Below are positions 43,091 to 52,154 of a stretch of DNA of 64,000 bases, in pieces. The position numbers and the translations under genes are program-made. The stretch lies in NCBI RefSeq assembly GCF_000282515.1, contig NZ_AKJD01000042.1:124001-188000 (forward strand), read 5' to 3'. The stretch is from Pseudomonas sp. GM80. GTDB lineage: Bacteria > Pseudomonadota > Gammaproteobacteria > Pseudomonadales > Pseudomonadaceae. Every line of letters starts with the position of its first letter. The stretch's first letter is position 1. The notes under the pieces were generated by a model. That model ran no database searches, was not told the DNA's origin, and worked only from the letters and a program-made list of their open reading frames with translations.

Positions 43091-44491
43091 ATGAGCAACT
43101 ATGACGTAGTGATTCTGGGCGGCGGCCCCGGTGGTTATAACGCGGCGATCCGCGCCGGGCAGTTGGGCCTCAAAGCTGCTTGCGTCGAAGGTCGGGCGAC
43201 CCTCGGCGGCACCTGCCTGAATGTTGGTTGCATGCCGTCCAAAGCCCTGCTGCACGCCTCGGAGTTGTACGACGCGGCCATGGGTGCGGAATTCGCCAAC
43301 CTCGGCATCGAAGTCAAACCGACGCTAAACCTTGCGCAAATGATGAAACAGAAAGACGAAAGCGTGACCGGCCTGACCAAAGGCATCGAGTTTCTCTTTC
43401 GCAAGAACAAGGTCGACTGGATCAAGGGCTGGGGCCACATCGATGGCCCGGGTAAGGTCACCGTGACTGACGATCAGGGCAACAAGGTCGAGCTGAGCGC
43501 CAAGGACATCATCATCGCCACCGGCTCCGAGCCCACTCCCCTGCCCGGCGTCGAGATCGACAACCAACGCATTCTGGATTCAACCGGCGCGCTGTCGCTC
43601 AGCGAAGTGCCCAAGCATCTGGTGGTCATCGGTGCCGGCGTCATTGGCCTCGAATTAGGCTCGGTGTGGCGGCGACTGGGCGCGCAAGTGACGGTGGTTG
43701 AATACCTCGACCGCATCTGCCCCGGCGTCGATGCCGAGGCTGGCAAGACCCTGCAACGCTCGCTGAGCAAACAGGGCATCGCCTTCAGGTTGAGTTCGAA
43801 AGTCACCAGCGCCACGTCTTCTGCCAGCGGTGTGCAACTGAGCGTCGAGCCTGCGGCGGGTGGCACGGCTGAACTGCTCGAAGCCGATTACGTGCTGGTG
43901 GCGATTGGGCGCCGTCCGTACACCCAAGGCCTCGGTCTGGAAAACGTCGGCCTGAGCACCGACAAGCGCGGCATGCTCGCCAATAAACAGCATCGCACCG
44001 AAGCCGCTGGCGTTTGGGTGATCGGCGACGTGACGTCCGGACCGATGCTCGCGCACAAGGCGGAAGACGAAGCGATGGCCTGCGTCGAGCAGATCCACGG
44101 CAAGGCCGGCGAGGTCAATTACGCCTTGATCCCTAACGTCATCTACACCAGACCGGAGCTGGCCAGCGTCGGCAAGACCGAAGAGCAGCTCAAGGCCGAA
44201 GGCCGCGCCTACAAGGTCGGCAAGTTTCCGTTCACCGCCAACAGCCGGGCGAAGATCAACCACGAAACCGAGGGGTTCGCCAAAGTCCTTGCGGATGAGC
44301 GCACGGATGAAGTGCTTGGCGTGCATTTGGTCGGGCCGAGCGTGAGCGAGATGATTGGCGAGTTTTGTGTGGCGATGGAGTTCAGTGCCTCGGCTGAGGA
44401 CATTGCGTTGACGTGTCACCCGCACCCTACGCGGTCGGAGGCATTGCGCCAGGCGGCGATGAATGTCGAGGGGATGGCGACGCAGATGTAA
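43091..44491 (+). CDS. lpdA: Dihydrolipoyl dehydrogenase
   Basis: A 466-aa FAD/NAD disulfide oxidoreductase, the E3 component of 2-oxoacid dehydrogenase complexes. N-terminal FAD site VVILGGGPGGYNAAIRAGQLG, redox-active cysteines in GGTCLNVGCMPSKAL, NAD site VVIGAGVIGLELGSVWRRLG, and the C-terminal HPHPTRSEAL with the catalytic His are all there. A strong AGGAG precedes the ATG. It stands alone without E1 or E2 genes, as with the third Lpd of pseudomonads. Confidence 0.95.
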   Translation: MSNYDVVILGGGPGGYNAAIRAGQLGLKAACVEGRATLGGTCLNVGCMPSKALLHASELYDAAMGAEFANLGIEVKPTLNLAQMMKQKDESVTGLTKGIEFLFRKNKVDWIKGWGHIDGPGKVTVTDDQGNKVELSAKDIIIATGSEPTPLPGVEIDNQRILDSTGALSLSEVPKHLVVIGAGVIGLELGSVWRRLGAQVTVVEYLDRICPGVDAEAGKTLQRSLSKQGIAFRLSSKVTSATSSASGVQLSVEPAAGGTAELLEADYVLVAIGRRPYTQGLGLENVGLSTDKRGMLANKQHRTEAAGVWVIGDVTSGPMLAHKAEDEAMACVEQIHGKAGEVNYALIPNVIYTRPELASVGKTEEQLKAEGRAYKVGKFPFTANSRAKINHETEGFAKVLADERTDEVLGVHLVGPSVSEMIGEFCVAMEFSASAEDIALTCHPHPTRSEALRQAAMNVEGMATQM

Positions 44492-44500
44492 TCGTTTGGA

Positions 44501-44579
44501 AGATCAAAAGATCGCAGCCTTCGGCAGCTCCTACAGGGGTACGCATTTCATGTAGGAGCTGCCGAAGGCTGCGATCTTT
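44501..44579. repeat. REP pair, CCGAAGG variant
   Basis: Inverted arms at 44501-44535 and 44551-44579 between convergent lpdA and the Lrp gene; both arms have GCCGAAGGCTGC. Confidence 0.85.
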
Positions 44580-44584
44580 GCTTG

Positions 44585-45058
44585 TCAGGCCGGAAGATGT
44601 CCCAAAGGCAACGCCCCCGGCGTTTTCACCGTGTGAATCGCGAAGTTGCTGCGAATGTCACTCACCCCCGGCAGTTTCAGCAGGCAACCACTGAGAAAAC
44701 GGTCGTACGCACGCAAATCCGGCACCACCACCTGCAACAGAAAATCCGATTCCCCCGAGACCAGAAATGCCGAGATCACTTCCGGCAACGCCGTCACCGC
44801 CGCGTAAAACGCCTCGGCCTGTTCGTCGTTGTGGCGCTCGACCTTGACCCCGACAAACACTGTCAGCCCCAAGCCGACTTCGTCGCGATCCAGATTGGCC
44901 TGATAGCCGCGGATCACCCCAGCCTCCTCCAGCATGCGCACCCGGCGCAGACACGGCGAGGCCGACAGACCGATTTCATCGGCCAGCTCAACGTTGCTGA
45001 GGCGTCCGTCACGTTGCAGGGCCGCGAGAATCTTGCGGTCGTAAGCGTCGAGTTTCAT
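44585..45058 (-). CDS. Lrp/AsnC-family transcriptional regulator
   Basis: A 157-aa regulator: N-terminal helix-turn-helix LDAYDRKILAALQRDGRLSNVELADEIGLSASPCLRRVRML and a C-terminal RAM effector domain that binds amino acids (FVGVKVERHNDEQAEAF, VSGESDFLLQVVVPDL). It is divergent from a LysE-type exporter across 144 bp; this arrangement usually means the regulator activates export when an amino acid accumulates. The ATG at 45058 (MKLDAYD) is used; an in-frame ATG at 45073 adds five residues. Confidence 0.92.
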   Translation of the reverse strand: MKLDAYDRKILAALQRDGRLSNVELADEIGLSASPCLRRVRMLEEAGVIRGYQANLDRDEVGLGLTVFVGVKVERHNDEQAEAFYAAVTALPEVISAFLVSGESDFLLQVVVPDLRAYDRFLSGCLLKLPGVSDIRSNFAIHTVKTPGALPLGHLPA

Positions 45059-45202
45059 GTTTGGCAAATCCACAGAGTTTCAGCACTGAAAACCAGCAGG
45101 TTATGCCAAAACAAGGTGATTTTGAAGCTGACTACGCAAGCACCTGCCCCGCCCTCCAGACCTAGACTGATGTCACCGAATCGACAACGAAAGGACGCTG
45201 AC

Positions 45203-45832
45203 GTGGCAAATCTCTGGCTGTTTTTCCTCGCCTTGGCGGTGGTCTATCTGTTGCCCGGCCCGGACATGATCCTGCTCCTGCAAACCGGCGCACGGCAGGG
45301 TCGCGGCGCGGCGCTGGCCACGGCGATCGGTTTGGCAATCGCCCGGGGTTGCCATGTCGCATTGGCCGCGCTGGGGCTGGCGGCGCTGTTCAAGGCGGCA
45401 CCGTGGACGTTTGATGTGGTGCGGCTGGCGGGCGCGGCGTATCTGCTGTGGATCGGCGTTCAATGCCTGCGCAGCTCGCTGGTGCCAGACCTGGCCACCG
45501 GCGCCCTCACCGCGACACCCGGACAATGGCGCGAGGCGATTCGCCGGGGGTTGCTGACCAACCTGCTCAACCCCAAGGCGCTGCTGTTCTGCTCGGTGCT
45601 GCTGCCGCAGTTCATCGTCAATGACGGCGCGCAGGTCCTCAACCAGTTCGCCGTGCTCGGCCTGCTGCTGGTTGGCGTTGGCCTGCTGTTCGACAGCGCC
45701 TACGCCCTGACCGGCGCCGCATTGGGCCGTTGGCTGCAACACAGTCCAACGGCGCAACGCGTTCAACAATGGCTGTTTGGCAGCCTGTTGATCGGCTTTG
45801 CGCTGCGCCTGACTTTCGTCCAGCAGGCTTAG
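45203..45832 (+). CDS. LysE-family amino-acid exporter
   Basis: A 209-aa inner-membrane exporter of the LysE/RhtB group with about six helices. It starts with GTG behind an AAAGGA ribosome site. Typical motifs: VVYLLPGPDMILLLQTGARQG, RLAGAAYLLWIGVQCLR, and GLLTNLLNPKALLFCSVLLPQF. The substrate is unknown. Its TAG overlaps the TAA of the convergent 712-aa gene within four bases. Confidence 0.9.
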   Translation: MANLWLFFLALAVVYLLPGPDMILLLQTGARQGRGAALATAIGLAIARGCHVALAALGLAALFKAAPWTFDVVRLAGAAYLLWIGVQCLRSSLVPDLATGALTATPGQWREAIRRGLLTNLLNPKALLFCSVLLPQFIVNDGAQVLNQFAVLGLLLVGVGLLFDSAYALTGAALGRWLQHSPTAQRVQQWLFGSLLIGFALRLTFVQQA

Positions 45833-47967
45833 CCCTTGCCTGCCTTGCGCCGGCGACGCATGAACAGCGCCAGCGCGACACCGATGAGCAACACAGCGGC
45901 GCCGATCTGCACCGGCCATTTGTACGGTCGCAGCGTCGCGCGCACGGCATCGGTCACTTGGGTGACGTAGCGTTTGTCGGCGTTAGCGAAGTCCGGGCTC
46001 GGGCACTGTCGGCCGAAATCCTCCGCCCACTGCACGTACGGGCCTTCCTTGACGTAACGCTGATACAGGGCTTTCTGCTCTTCCACGCTGCTGTTGAAGC
46101 TGACGGCTTTGCACAGCACCGCAGCAAACGCCTGGCTGGTGTGCGGCAGGTTATCGGCAGCACGATCGGCCAACTCGGTCGCAACGAAACGGTAGTGGAA
46201 ACGATGCTGCGTCAGGGCTTCACTGGCTTTCTGCCGTTGCACTTCGTCTTCGCTGACCAGCGGCCCGGCGACCAGCTCCTTGTTGCCGAGCTGGTAGAAG
46301 CCGCCAAACGACACGTAGTCCGACGCCATCTCGTAACCGAGAATCTCGAAGCCAGACTCACGCGCAACCACAGCGGCATTGAACAGTGCGGTGGCACGTT
46401 TCGTCGGCCACCAGCTGCTTTCTGCCGCCAGACGCTGCTCACCGTAATACCTGGCTTCTTCCTGCATCGTGCTGTTGGCGAAATAGTCGACGGCTTCGGC
46501 GTAATGGCCTTCGCGCAACAAGCGCCGGGCCAGCAGATAGCGCAGGTTCTCGGCTATGTGCAGCTGCTCGGCGTCAGCTCGCCCATCGTCAATCGGCGCT
46601 GCCGGGGCCGGGACGTTTTCATCGACGTACTGCTTGAGCTCTTCGACCGTCAGCACCCGCTCGGCGACGGCGGCGGCATCGAACCAATAGATGTTGTTGC
46701 TGCGATACAACTGCACAAAGGCTTGCAGGTATTCGCCGCGTTGCAACGCCAGAATCGCGCTTTCGCCCTCGACCCGGCATTTCGGTTGCACGGTTTCAAA
46801 CGCCCAGTCTGCCGTGAGCTGGTAACCCCACGATTCACTTTGCGGAAACGCCTGCGCAGCTTTGGCGTAAGCGGCGGCAGCGGCATTTTTATCGCCATCG
46901 CGCACCGCCAGTTTGGCCCGCAACCACCAGGCCAGCCCGCCATCGCCGGCATTCTCGAGGAAGGCCCTGGCGCTGGCGTAATCACCCTGTTGATAATTCA
47001 TCGCCGCCAGCCGATCGGCGTTTTCCAGCGTGCCGCGCGTGCTCTGCTGCAGCAGCGTAATGAGTTTTTTCTCGTTCGGCGGCTGCTCGCCAAACGACCA
47101 GCCCATTCGGCTGACCAACGATGCGGTGACCAGTTGTTGCACCGGCTTACGCTCCAGCAGCTTCGCCAGCTCAGCCTCGGGCAACTCGGCCAGCTCATTC
47201 GTCAGTTGCTTCAACGACGTATACCCCACGGCCGAACCGTGCTGGTTTTGCGCCTCATACAGTTCAATGGCGCCGCTCCAGTCGCCGGCAGTGCGCAATA
47301 CCCGCGCCTCTTCGCCAAGGCTGGCCACGCCCAGCTCCAGCGGATCACTGAAACCATCAATGCTCATTTGCCGCGCCTGGCGGAACGCTGCGCGCGATTG
47401 CTCCAGGGCTGCGACGGCATCGTCGGCTTCACTGCTCATGGCAAACCAGGTACGCCCCAGGGAATAGGCCGCCCAGGTGCTGCGCAACGGCCGCTGATCA
47501 GCCGGCAGCGCCAACAGCTTGTTGAAATACTCGACCGCCAGCGCATGTTCGCCCGTGGCAAACGCCACCGCGCCCGCCACGTACAGACGAATTTCAGGCG
47601 GCAGACTGGCGCCCTGCTCTGCAACCTGATGTGCATCGGTCAGGCCACGCAGTTGCGCGACCAGCGCGGCCTGCTCGTTGCTCAATCCGAGCTGTTCGGC
47701 GTTGTCGCGGGCTTGGGTTGGCGCACTGTCGTCACCGTACATATCGTCGGGATCGTGAGTCGCTGCGGTGACATTCTTGAGCCCGGCGATCGTTTGGCCG
47801 AGACGGCTGATCTCGAACTTGAAGTTGCCCGCCGGCAGATTGGCCAGGGTCTGTCCGCGATCGTCGAGCAGACGATTGGGAAAATCCGGACCACAGGCCA
47901 GCGCGGAACCCAGCGGCAGGCTGAGGCTCAGGCAGAGCAGATGGCGGGGCCAGTTACGGGTCAACAT
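45829..47967 (-). CDS. Large exported protein with TPR-like repeats and a C-terminal anchor
   Basis: A 712-aa protein of no family I can name. It has a signal peptide (MLTRNWPRHLLCLSLSLPLGSALA) followed by CGPDFPN, several helical repeat-like segments with TPR character (YFNKLLALPADQRPLRSTWAAYSLGRTWFA, YASARAFLENAGDGGLAWWLRAKLA), and a C-terminal helix plus basic tail (VQIGAAVLLIGVALALFMRRRRK). That fits a periplasmic protein anchored at the C-terminus. The ATG at 47967 has AAGGAGG 5 nt upstream. It overlaps the end of the DUF3142 gene by 14 nt. Confidence 0.72.
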   Translation of the reverse strand: MLTRNWPRHLLCLSLSLPLGSALACGPDFPNRLLDDRGQTLANLPAGNFKFEISRLGQTIAGLKNVTAATHDPDDMYGDDSAPTQARDNAEQLGLSNEQAALVAQLRGLTDAHQVAEQGASLPPEIRLYVAGAVAFATGEHALAVEYFNKLLALPADQRPLRSTWAAYSLGRTWFAMSSEADDAVAALEQSRAAFRQARQMSIDGFSDPLELGVASLGEEARVLRTAGDWSGAIELYEAQNQHGSAVGYTSLKQLTNELAELPEAELAKLLERKPVQQLVTASLVSRMGWSFGEQPPNEKKLITLLQQSTRGTLENADRLAAMNYQQGDYASARAFLENAGDGGLAWWLRAKLAVRDGDKNAAAAAYAKAAQAFPQSESWGYQLTADWAFETVQPKCRVEGESAILALQRGEYLQAFVQLYRSNNIYWFDAAAVAERVLTVEELKQYVDENVPAPAAPIDDGRADAEQLHIAENLRYLLARRLLREGHYAEAVDYFANSTMQEEARYYGEQRLAAESSWWPTKRATALFNAAVVARESGFEILGYEMASDYVSFGGFYQLGNKELVAGPLVSEDEVQRQKASEALTQHRFHYRFVATELADRAADNLPHTSQAFAAVLCKAVSFNSSVEEQKALYQRYVKEGPYVQWAEDFGRQCPSPDFANADKRYVTQVTDAVRATLRPYKWPVQIGAAVLLIGVALALFMRRRRKAGKG

Positions 47968-49141
47968 GCGAACCTCCTTGATCAATAGTCGCGCAACGCG
48001 CCCAACCGATGGCGCGCTGCCCGCCCGCCGGCAATCGGCCGTCGCGCAGGCGGGTGAAGGTAAGCAGATCGGCGCTCTGTTGCAATGCATATCCGGCGAG
48101 CGCATCGGCGCCTTCACAGCCTCGCGCCTTGAGCGTTATCCGCGCCGGCCAGGCGCTGTCGAGATTGCCGCGGTTGTCGAGGCTGATGTCGTAGAGGCCG
48201 TGGTGTTCGCTTAACGTCAGGCCGAGCTGGCTGACCAGTTGATCACCACGCGCGACCGCGCGCAGGGTGGTCAAGCTCCAGGCGCGGCGATCGTTGGCCA
48301 GCGGCAAGCGAAACCAGATCAGCCCGGCCAGATGCGCTGGCGGGTCTTCACGCAAAGCCTTGCCGAGTTGGCTCAATGCCAACGGATCGGCGAGCAGTTC
48401 GCGGCGTTCACCGGCTCGCTCAAGCTGCACTTCGCTTTCCACCAGCGGCGCGCCGCCGTCATCCGGCAACAGCGCCACGCCATAGGCCGGCAGCGCCAGA
48501 TAAAACGGCTTGTCGCTCACGCGCGCCCAGGCCTTGCTCCACTTCAACGCCTGCTCAGGATCAAACAGACCGTGGCGTGGATCGCTGACGGCGTGCACTT
48601 GCAGCACGCTGCTGTCGACGGTGTGCAGAAGAGTTGGCAGTTGCGCGCTGGACAGCCACGCCGGCAACGCGGTGATGCTCAGTGGCAGCGAACTCGGCAA
48701 TGCCGCCCGCAGATGCTGAAGAAACTCGCTATAGGCCGGCAATCGCGCATTACCGGCGTCGTGGTCGATCTCGACGCCGCTCGGCGTCAGGCCTTGCGCC
48801 TGCCAATCGGCGAGCACCTGAAGAATCTGCGCAGTGACTTGATCCTGATCCAGCGCCTTGAGTTGCCCGTCGAGGCGGATTACCGCGATCACGGGGCGCC
48901 CATCGGCTTTCAACAACGACGAATCAACCCGCGCGCGGCGCCAGCCTGCATTGGGAAAGGCTTGCAGCGCCAGCACGCGCAGCGTCGAGAAGTCACTGTG
49001 ACTATCACGCAGCGCCGTTTCATGGGCGGGCGTCCACTGGCGTTGCCAGACATACAGTTGCTGGTCCAGCACCGGTGCATCGTGCTGCTCGCAGCCTGCA
49101 AGCAACAACACCGTGATCAGCATCGAAAAACCGAACCGCAT
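47954..49141 (-). CDS. DUF3142 domain lipoprotein
   Basis: A 395-aa lipoprotein (signal MRFGFSMLITVLLLAGC, lipobox LLAGC with Cys at 17). It carries DUF3142, which resembles TIM-barrel glycoside-hydrolase-like domains: LYVWQRQWTPAH, VIRLDGQL, VEIDHDAGNARL, LPLSITALPAWL and HAVSDPRHGLFDPE. The substrate and function are unknown. It is in an operon with the 712-aa repeat protein, which starts within its last codons; together they look like an envelope system. Confidence 0.78.
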   Translation of the reverse strand: MRFGFSMLITVLLLAGCEQHDAPVLDQQLYVWQRQWTPAHETALRDSHSDFSTLRVLALQAFPNAGWRRARVDSSLLKADGRPVIAVIRLDGQLKALDQDQVTAQILQVLADWQAQGLTPSGVEIDHDAGNARLPAYSEFLQHLRAALPSSLPLSITALPAWLSSAQLPTLLHTVDSSVLQVHAVSDPRHGLFDPEQALKWSKAWARVSDKPFYLALPAYGVALLPDDGGAPLVESEVQLERAGERRELLADPLALSQLGKALREDPPAHLAGLIWFRLPLANDRRAWSLTTLRAVARGDQLVSQLGLTLSEHHGLYDISLDNRGNLDSAWPARITLKARGCEGADALAGYALQQSADLLTFTRLRDGRLPAGGQRAIGWARCATIDQGGSHVDP

Positions 49142-49197
49142 CAAATCGCCAATCCCTGCCGACAAAAGACCGCAGGTTACACAAAAACACTCTGCGA

Positions 49198-49290
49198 CCT
49201 GTAGGAGCTGTCGAGTGAAACGAGGCTGCGATCTTTTGATCTTCAAAATCAAATGATCGCAGCCTCGTTTCACTCGACAGCTCCTACAGG
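49198..49290. repeat. Near-perfect 93-bp palindrome of the long REP variant
   Basis: Arms CCTGTAGGAGCTGTCGAGTG... and its inverse with GCGATC pairs run from 49198 to 49290. The arms contain the variant TCGAGTGAAACGAGGCTGC instead of CCGCAGGCTGC. It separates the DUF3142 gene's 5' region from the O-antigen operon end. Confidence 0.85.
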
Positions 49291-49300
49291 CACTCGGAAC

Positions 49301-50128
49301 TCAGGGCTTGCGCGCGATGATCACCTGACTTTTCGCCACCACCGCGTCCAGCGCCTGCTTGATCTGCGCGCCACGCGGCGAATCGAGCACCGCTTGCCAG
49401 GTCTCGGCCCAATGATTGAGCAGCGGATGATCCGGGTTGCTGAAATCGACCTTGGCTTCCCAGAACAACAGCATCCACAACGACCAGTAAAAACCGTACT
49501 GGCTGTGGCTGATGATCTCCAGCCCCGCCTCGCTGACCATCGCCTTGAACTGCTCTTCGCTGATGACGCGAATGTGGTTGGGCTTCTGGAAATACTCGGG
49601 CGCGGCGATGTCTTTCTGCAGGTCTTCGGAGCTTGGGTGCGGCACGCTCAGCAGGTACAACGCGCCCGGTTTGCCGACACGCACCAGTTCCGCGAGAAAC
49701 TGCGCGGGATCGTCGACGTGTTCGAGCACTTCCGTCGACACCACGCGCGTGGCGGTAGCGTCGGCAATCGGCAACGGATTGCAGTCGGTGACGTGGCATT
49801 CGACGTCACGCGCCGGGGTATCGCCCAGGCGCAGGCGGGTCGCCTCGACCTTGGCGCCGTCGATGTCGGCAATGATGATCTTCGCCCCGCGCATGCCGCA
49901 GAAATGCACGTTACCGCCATCGCCGCAGCCGACGTCGAGCAAGGTGTCATCGGCCGACACCACAAAGCCTTTGAACAACTCGTTGGTCTCCTGGTTGAAC
50001 CAGCCGCTGAGCTTGGCATCGTAGAGGCCGAGCATGTACGGATCGACCTTGCCGACGACCGGGGCAACGGGTTCTGCCGGCGCCGGCACGGGCGTCGCCG
50101 CCGTGAGTTTCTTCAACAGTCTCAGCAT
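49301..50128 (-). CDS. Class I SAM methyltransferase of the common polysaccharide locus
   Basis: A 275-aa methyltransferase. SAM motif LLDVGCGDGGNVHFCGMRG, then ADIDGAKVEATRLRLG and STEVLEHVDDPAQFLAELVRVG. In PAO1 the homologous position is PA5459, where this group of five genes is needed for normal common polysaccharide antigen. A role in methylating the end of the rhamnan chain is likely. It is a paralogue of the gene at 51273; both end in VIIARKP. Start overlaps the acyltransferase stop by 7 nt. Confidence 0.82.
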   Translation of the reverse strand: MLRLLKKLTAATPVPAPAEPVAPVVGKVDPYMLGLYDAKLSGWFNQETNELFKGFVVSADDTLLDVGCGDGGNVHFCGMRGAKIIIADIDGAKVEATRLRLGDTPARDVECHVTDCNPLPIADATATRVVSTEVLEHVDDPAQFLAELVRVGKPGALYLLSVPHPSSEDLQKDIAAPEYFQKPNHIRVISEEQFKAMVSEAGLEIISHSQYGFYWSLWMLLFWEAKVDFSNPDHPLLNHWAETWQAVLDSPRGAQIKQALDAVVAKSQVIIARKP

Positions 50129-51276
50129 GAGGTGGCTCCAGGGGATGGGACGGCGGTTGGGGTGGTGCCAAGGCGCTTGACCAACGCAGCTCCGCGATTG
50201 CGCAGGGGCATTTCGATCAGGCGGTAATTAAGCTCGCTGAGCAGCACGATCAGGCCGCCGGCCATCACCAGCGTGAGGATCGGGTGCCCGGCCGGGCTCG
50301 GCAGGCCGGCGCTCTGCAAGCGGAAAATCACTTCACGCACGGTGAGATAAGCGGGAATGTGGATCAGATAAATGCCATAGGAACGACTGCCGACCCACGC
50401 CAACAAACGCTGGACCACGCCGGCCGGCATCAGGTAATCACGGTTGTAGGAAGCAATCCATACCAGCACGGCGCACAGCACGGCGATCGAGCCGATGCGG
50501 TAATTGGTGAAGGTAAAGCGGTCGGTGGCCATGAAGCTCAACAGCGCGCCGATTCCGATCAGCGCCGCGATGCCGGCCCACGGCCGACGCAGAAAGGTCG
50601 GCTGCCAGCGCTGATAACTCGGCTGCGCGCTCCACATCGCCAACAGCACACCGAGTGCCAGCGCATCGGTGCGCACGACCATCAGCAACGGCGTGCGCAA
50701 GGTGTAGATCTGCACCGCGACCAGCGCCAGCAACACCCACACCAAGTGCTTGCGGCACAGCACGATCAGCAGCGGGAACAACAGATAGAACTGCTCCTCC
50801 AGCGCCAGGCTCCAGTAGACAAAACTGCTGCCGTACTCGTAATGAAAGAAGCTGTCGGCAAAGCGGAAGTTGGCGTATTGCAGGACCCCGGCCAACGTCG
50901 CCTGCCAGTTCGCGGCCAATGTTCCGAACGCTCCGGAGCGATTGAAAAACACGCACGCCAGCAGAATCAGCGCCAGCCATAACCAGGCCGACGGCAATAA
51001 GCGAAACACCCGGCGCAGCCAGAAATTGCGCGTCTGCGCCCAGTATTCCTGGCGGCTGGTGCAGCCTTGCAGCGCCGGAATCAGGCTGCGCGCAATGACG
51101 AAACCGGAAATCGCGAAAAACAGATCGACGCCCCACCACGGTTGCGCCCAGGCATGGATTTTTTCCAGCAGCGGCACCGGATCGGTGAACAGGCTGCCCT
51201 GCAGGTGATGAAACAACACACCGAGTACCGCGATGGCGCGCAGGACTTCGATGTCCATGATTCGTTTGCCGTTCAT
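50122..51276 (-). CDS. Acyltransferase 3 family membrane protein
   Basis: A 384-aa OafA/YrhL-type acyltransferase with about ten helices. It opens MDIEVLRAIAVLGVLFHHL, the catalytic-His region of AT3 enzymes, then WWGVDLFFAISGFVIARS, FWLRRVFRLLPSAW and SYGIYLIHIPAYL. It probably O-acetylates the polysaccharide in the inner membrane. The ATG at 51276 is chosen because it overlaps the upstream stop (ATGA) and matches the family's start. Confidence 0.85.
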   Translation of the reverse strand: MNGKRIMDIEVLRAIAVLGVLFHHLQGSLFTDPVPLLEKIHAWAQPWWGVDLFFAISGFVIARSLIPALQGCTSRQEYWAQTRNFWLRRVFRLLPSAWLWLALILLACVFFNRSGAFGTLAANWQATLAGVLQYANFRFADSFFHYEYGSSFVYWSLALEEQFYLLFPLLIVLCRKHLVWVLLALVAVQIYTLRTPLLMVVRTDALALGVLLAMWSAQPSYQRWQPTFLRRPWAGIAALIGIGALLSFMATDRFTFTNYRIGSIAVLCAVLVWIASYNRDYLMPAGVVQRLLAWVGSRSYGIYLIHIPAYLTVREVIFRLQSAGLPSPAGHPILTLVMAGGLIVLLSELNYRLIEMPLRNRGAALVKRLGTTPTAVPSPGATSC

Positions 51277-52154
51277 GGCGTGTCTCCGGTGGCCAGCGGT
51301 TTGCGGGCGATGATCACTTGGCTCTTGGGCATGAAGCGGTCGAGCGTCTGCTTGATGGCCAGGCCCTCGGGTTGCGTGAGCAAGTCTTGCCAGGTGCGCG
51401 CCCAACTCTCCATCAAGGGTGGATACGGCGCCTGAATGCGGTCGCGCACCGCGCCGCCCGGATCACGCCCGGCCGCACGCTCACTGGCCCAGAAAAAAAT
51501 CATGCCCATCACCCAGAAAAACCCGCTGGCCTGACGGTGCTCGATCACCAGCCCGGCGTCTTCGACCAACGCGGCGAAGCGCTCGGGGGTGAAGATCTGC
51601 ACATGGTTGGGGGCCTGGTAATAACTGTCGGGGGCGATGCCTTTCTGCAAATGCTCGCCCATGGGCGCCGGCACGCTGAGCAGGTACTGCGCACCGGGGC
51701 GGCCCATGCGCACCAGTTCAGCCATGAACGGTTCAGGCTCGGTGATGTGCTCGAGCACTTCCATGCACACCACTTTGCTGGCGCAACCGGCGGCCAGTGG
51801 CAACGGCAGGCTGTTGCTGACCAGCCCGAGATTCGCCTGCTGGCTTTGCGCCTCGACTTGCCGGGCGAGCTCGCGCACCTTGTCGTATTCGCTGTCGGTG
51901 AAGATCACCGAGGCGCCCTGACGCACGGCGAACAACGTCGCCACACCCTCACCGCAACCGACGTCGAGTAGGGTGTCGTCAGCCGTAATGGCAAAGCCCT
52001 TGAGCAATTCGCCCGTGGCATTCAAGAACCAGCCGTCGAGCACCGCATCGTGCAGACCGACCATACGCGGCGACCCCGTCGCGGACGGCTCCGGGGTCGG
52101 CAGAGGCGTCGGCAGAGGGGACGCAAACCACCGGGCGAGCAGACGACGAATCAT
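51273..52154 (-). CDS. Second class I SAM methyltransferase of the locus
   Basis: A 293-aa methyltransferase similar to the one at 49301. Residues 1-40 are Pro-rich (PLPTPLPTPEPS). SAM motif LLDVGCGEGVATLFAVRQG and MEVLEHITEPEPFMAELVRMG are present, and the C-terminus ends MPKSQVIIARKP, as in its paralogue. Likely acts on the O-antigen or a precursor. The ATG at 52154 overlaps the GT stop (ATGA). PA5457 is the probable PAO1 counterpart. Confidence 0.82.
   Translation of the reverse strand: MIRRLLARWFASPLPTPLPTPEPSATGSPRMVGLHDAVLDGWFLNATGELLKGFAITADDTLLDVGCGEGVATLFAVRQGASVIFTDSEYDKVRELARQVEAQSQQANLGLVSNSLPLPLAAGCASKVVCMEVLEHITEPEPFMAELVRMGRPGAQYLLSVPAPMGEHLQKGIAPDSYYQAPNHVQIFTPERFAALVEDAGLVIEHRQASGFFWVMGMIFFWASERAAGRDPGGAVRDRIQAPYPPLMESWARTWQDLLTQPEGLAIKQTLDRFMPKSQVIIARKPLATGDTP

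Noticed and set aside
45730..47988. 752-codon open frame opposite the 712-aa envelope protein gene
   Set aside because: The minus-strand gene has a signal peptide, a strong ribosome site and a C-terminal anchor; the plus frame has none.
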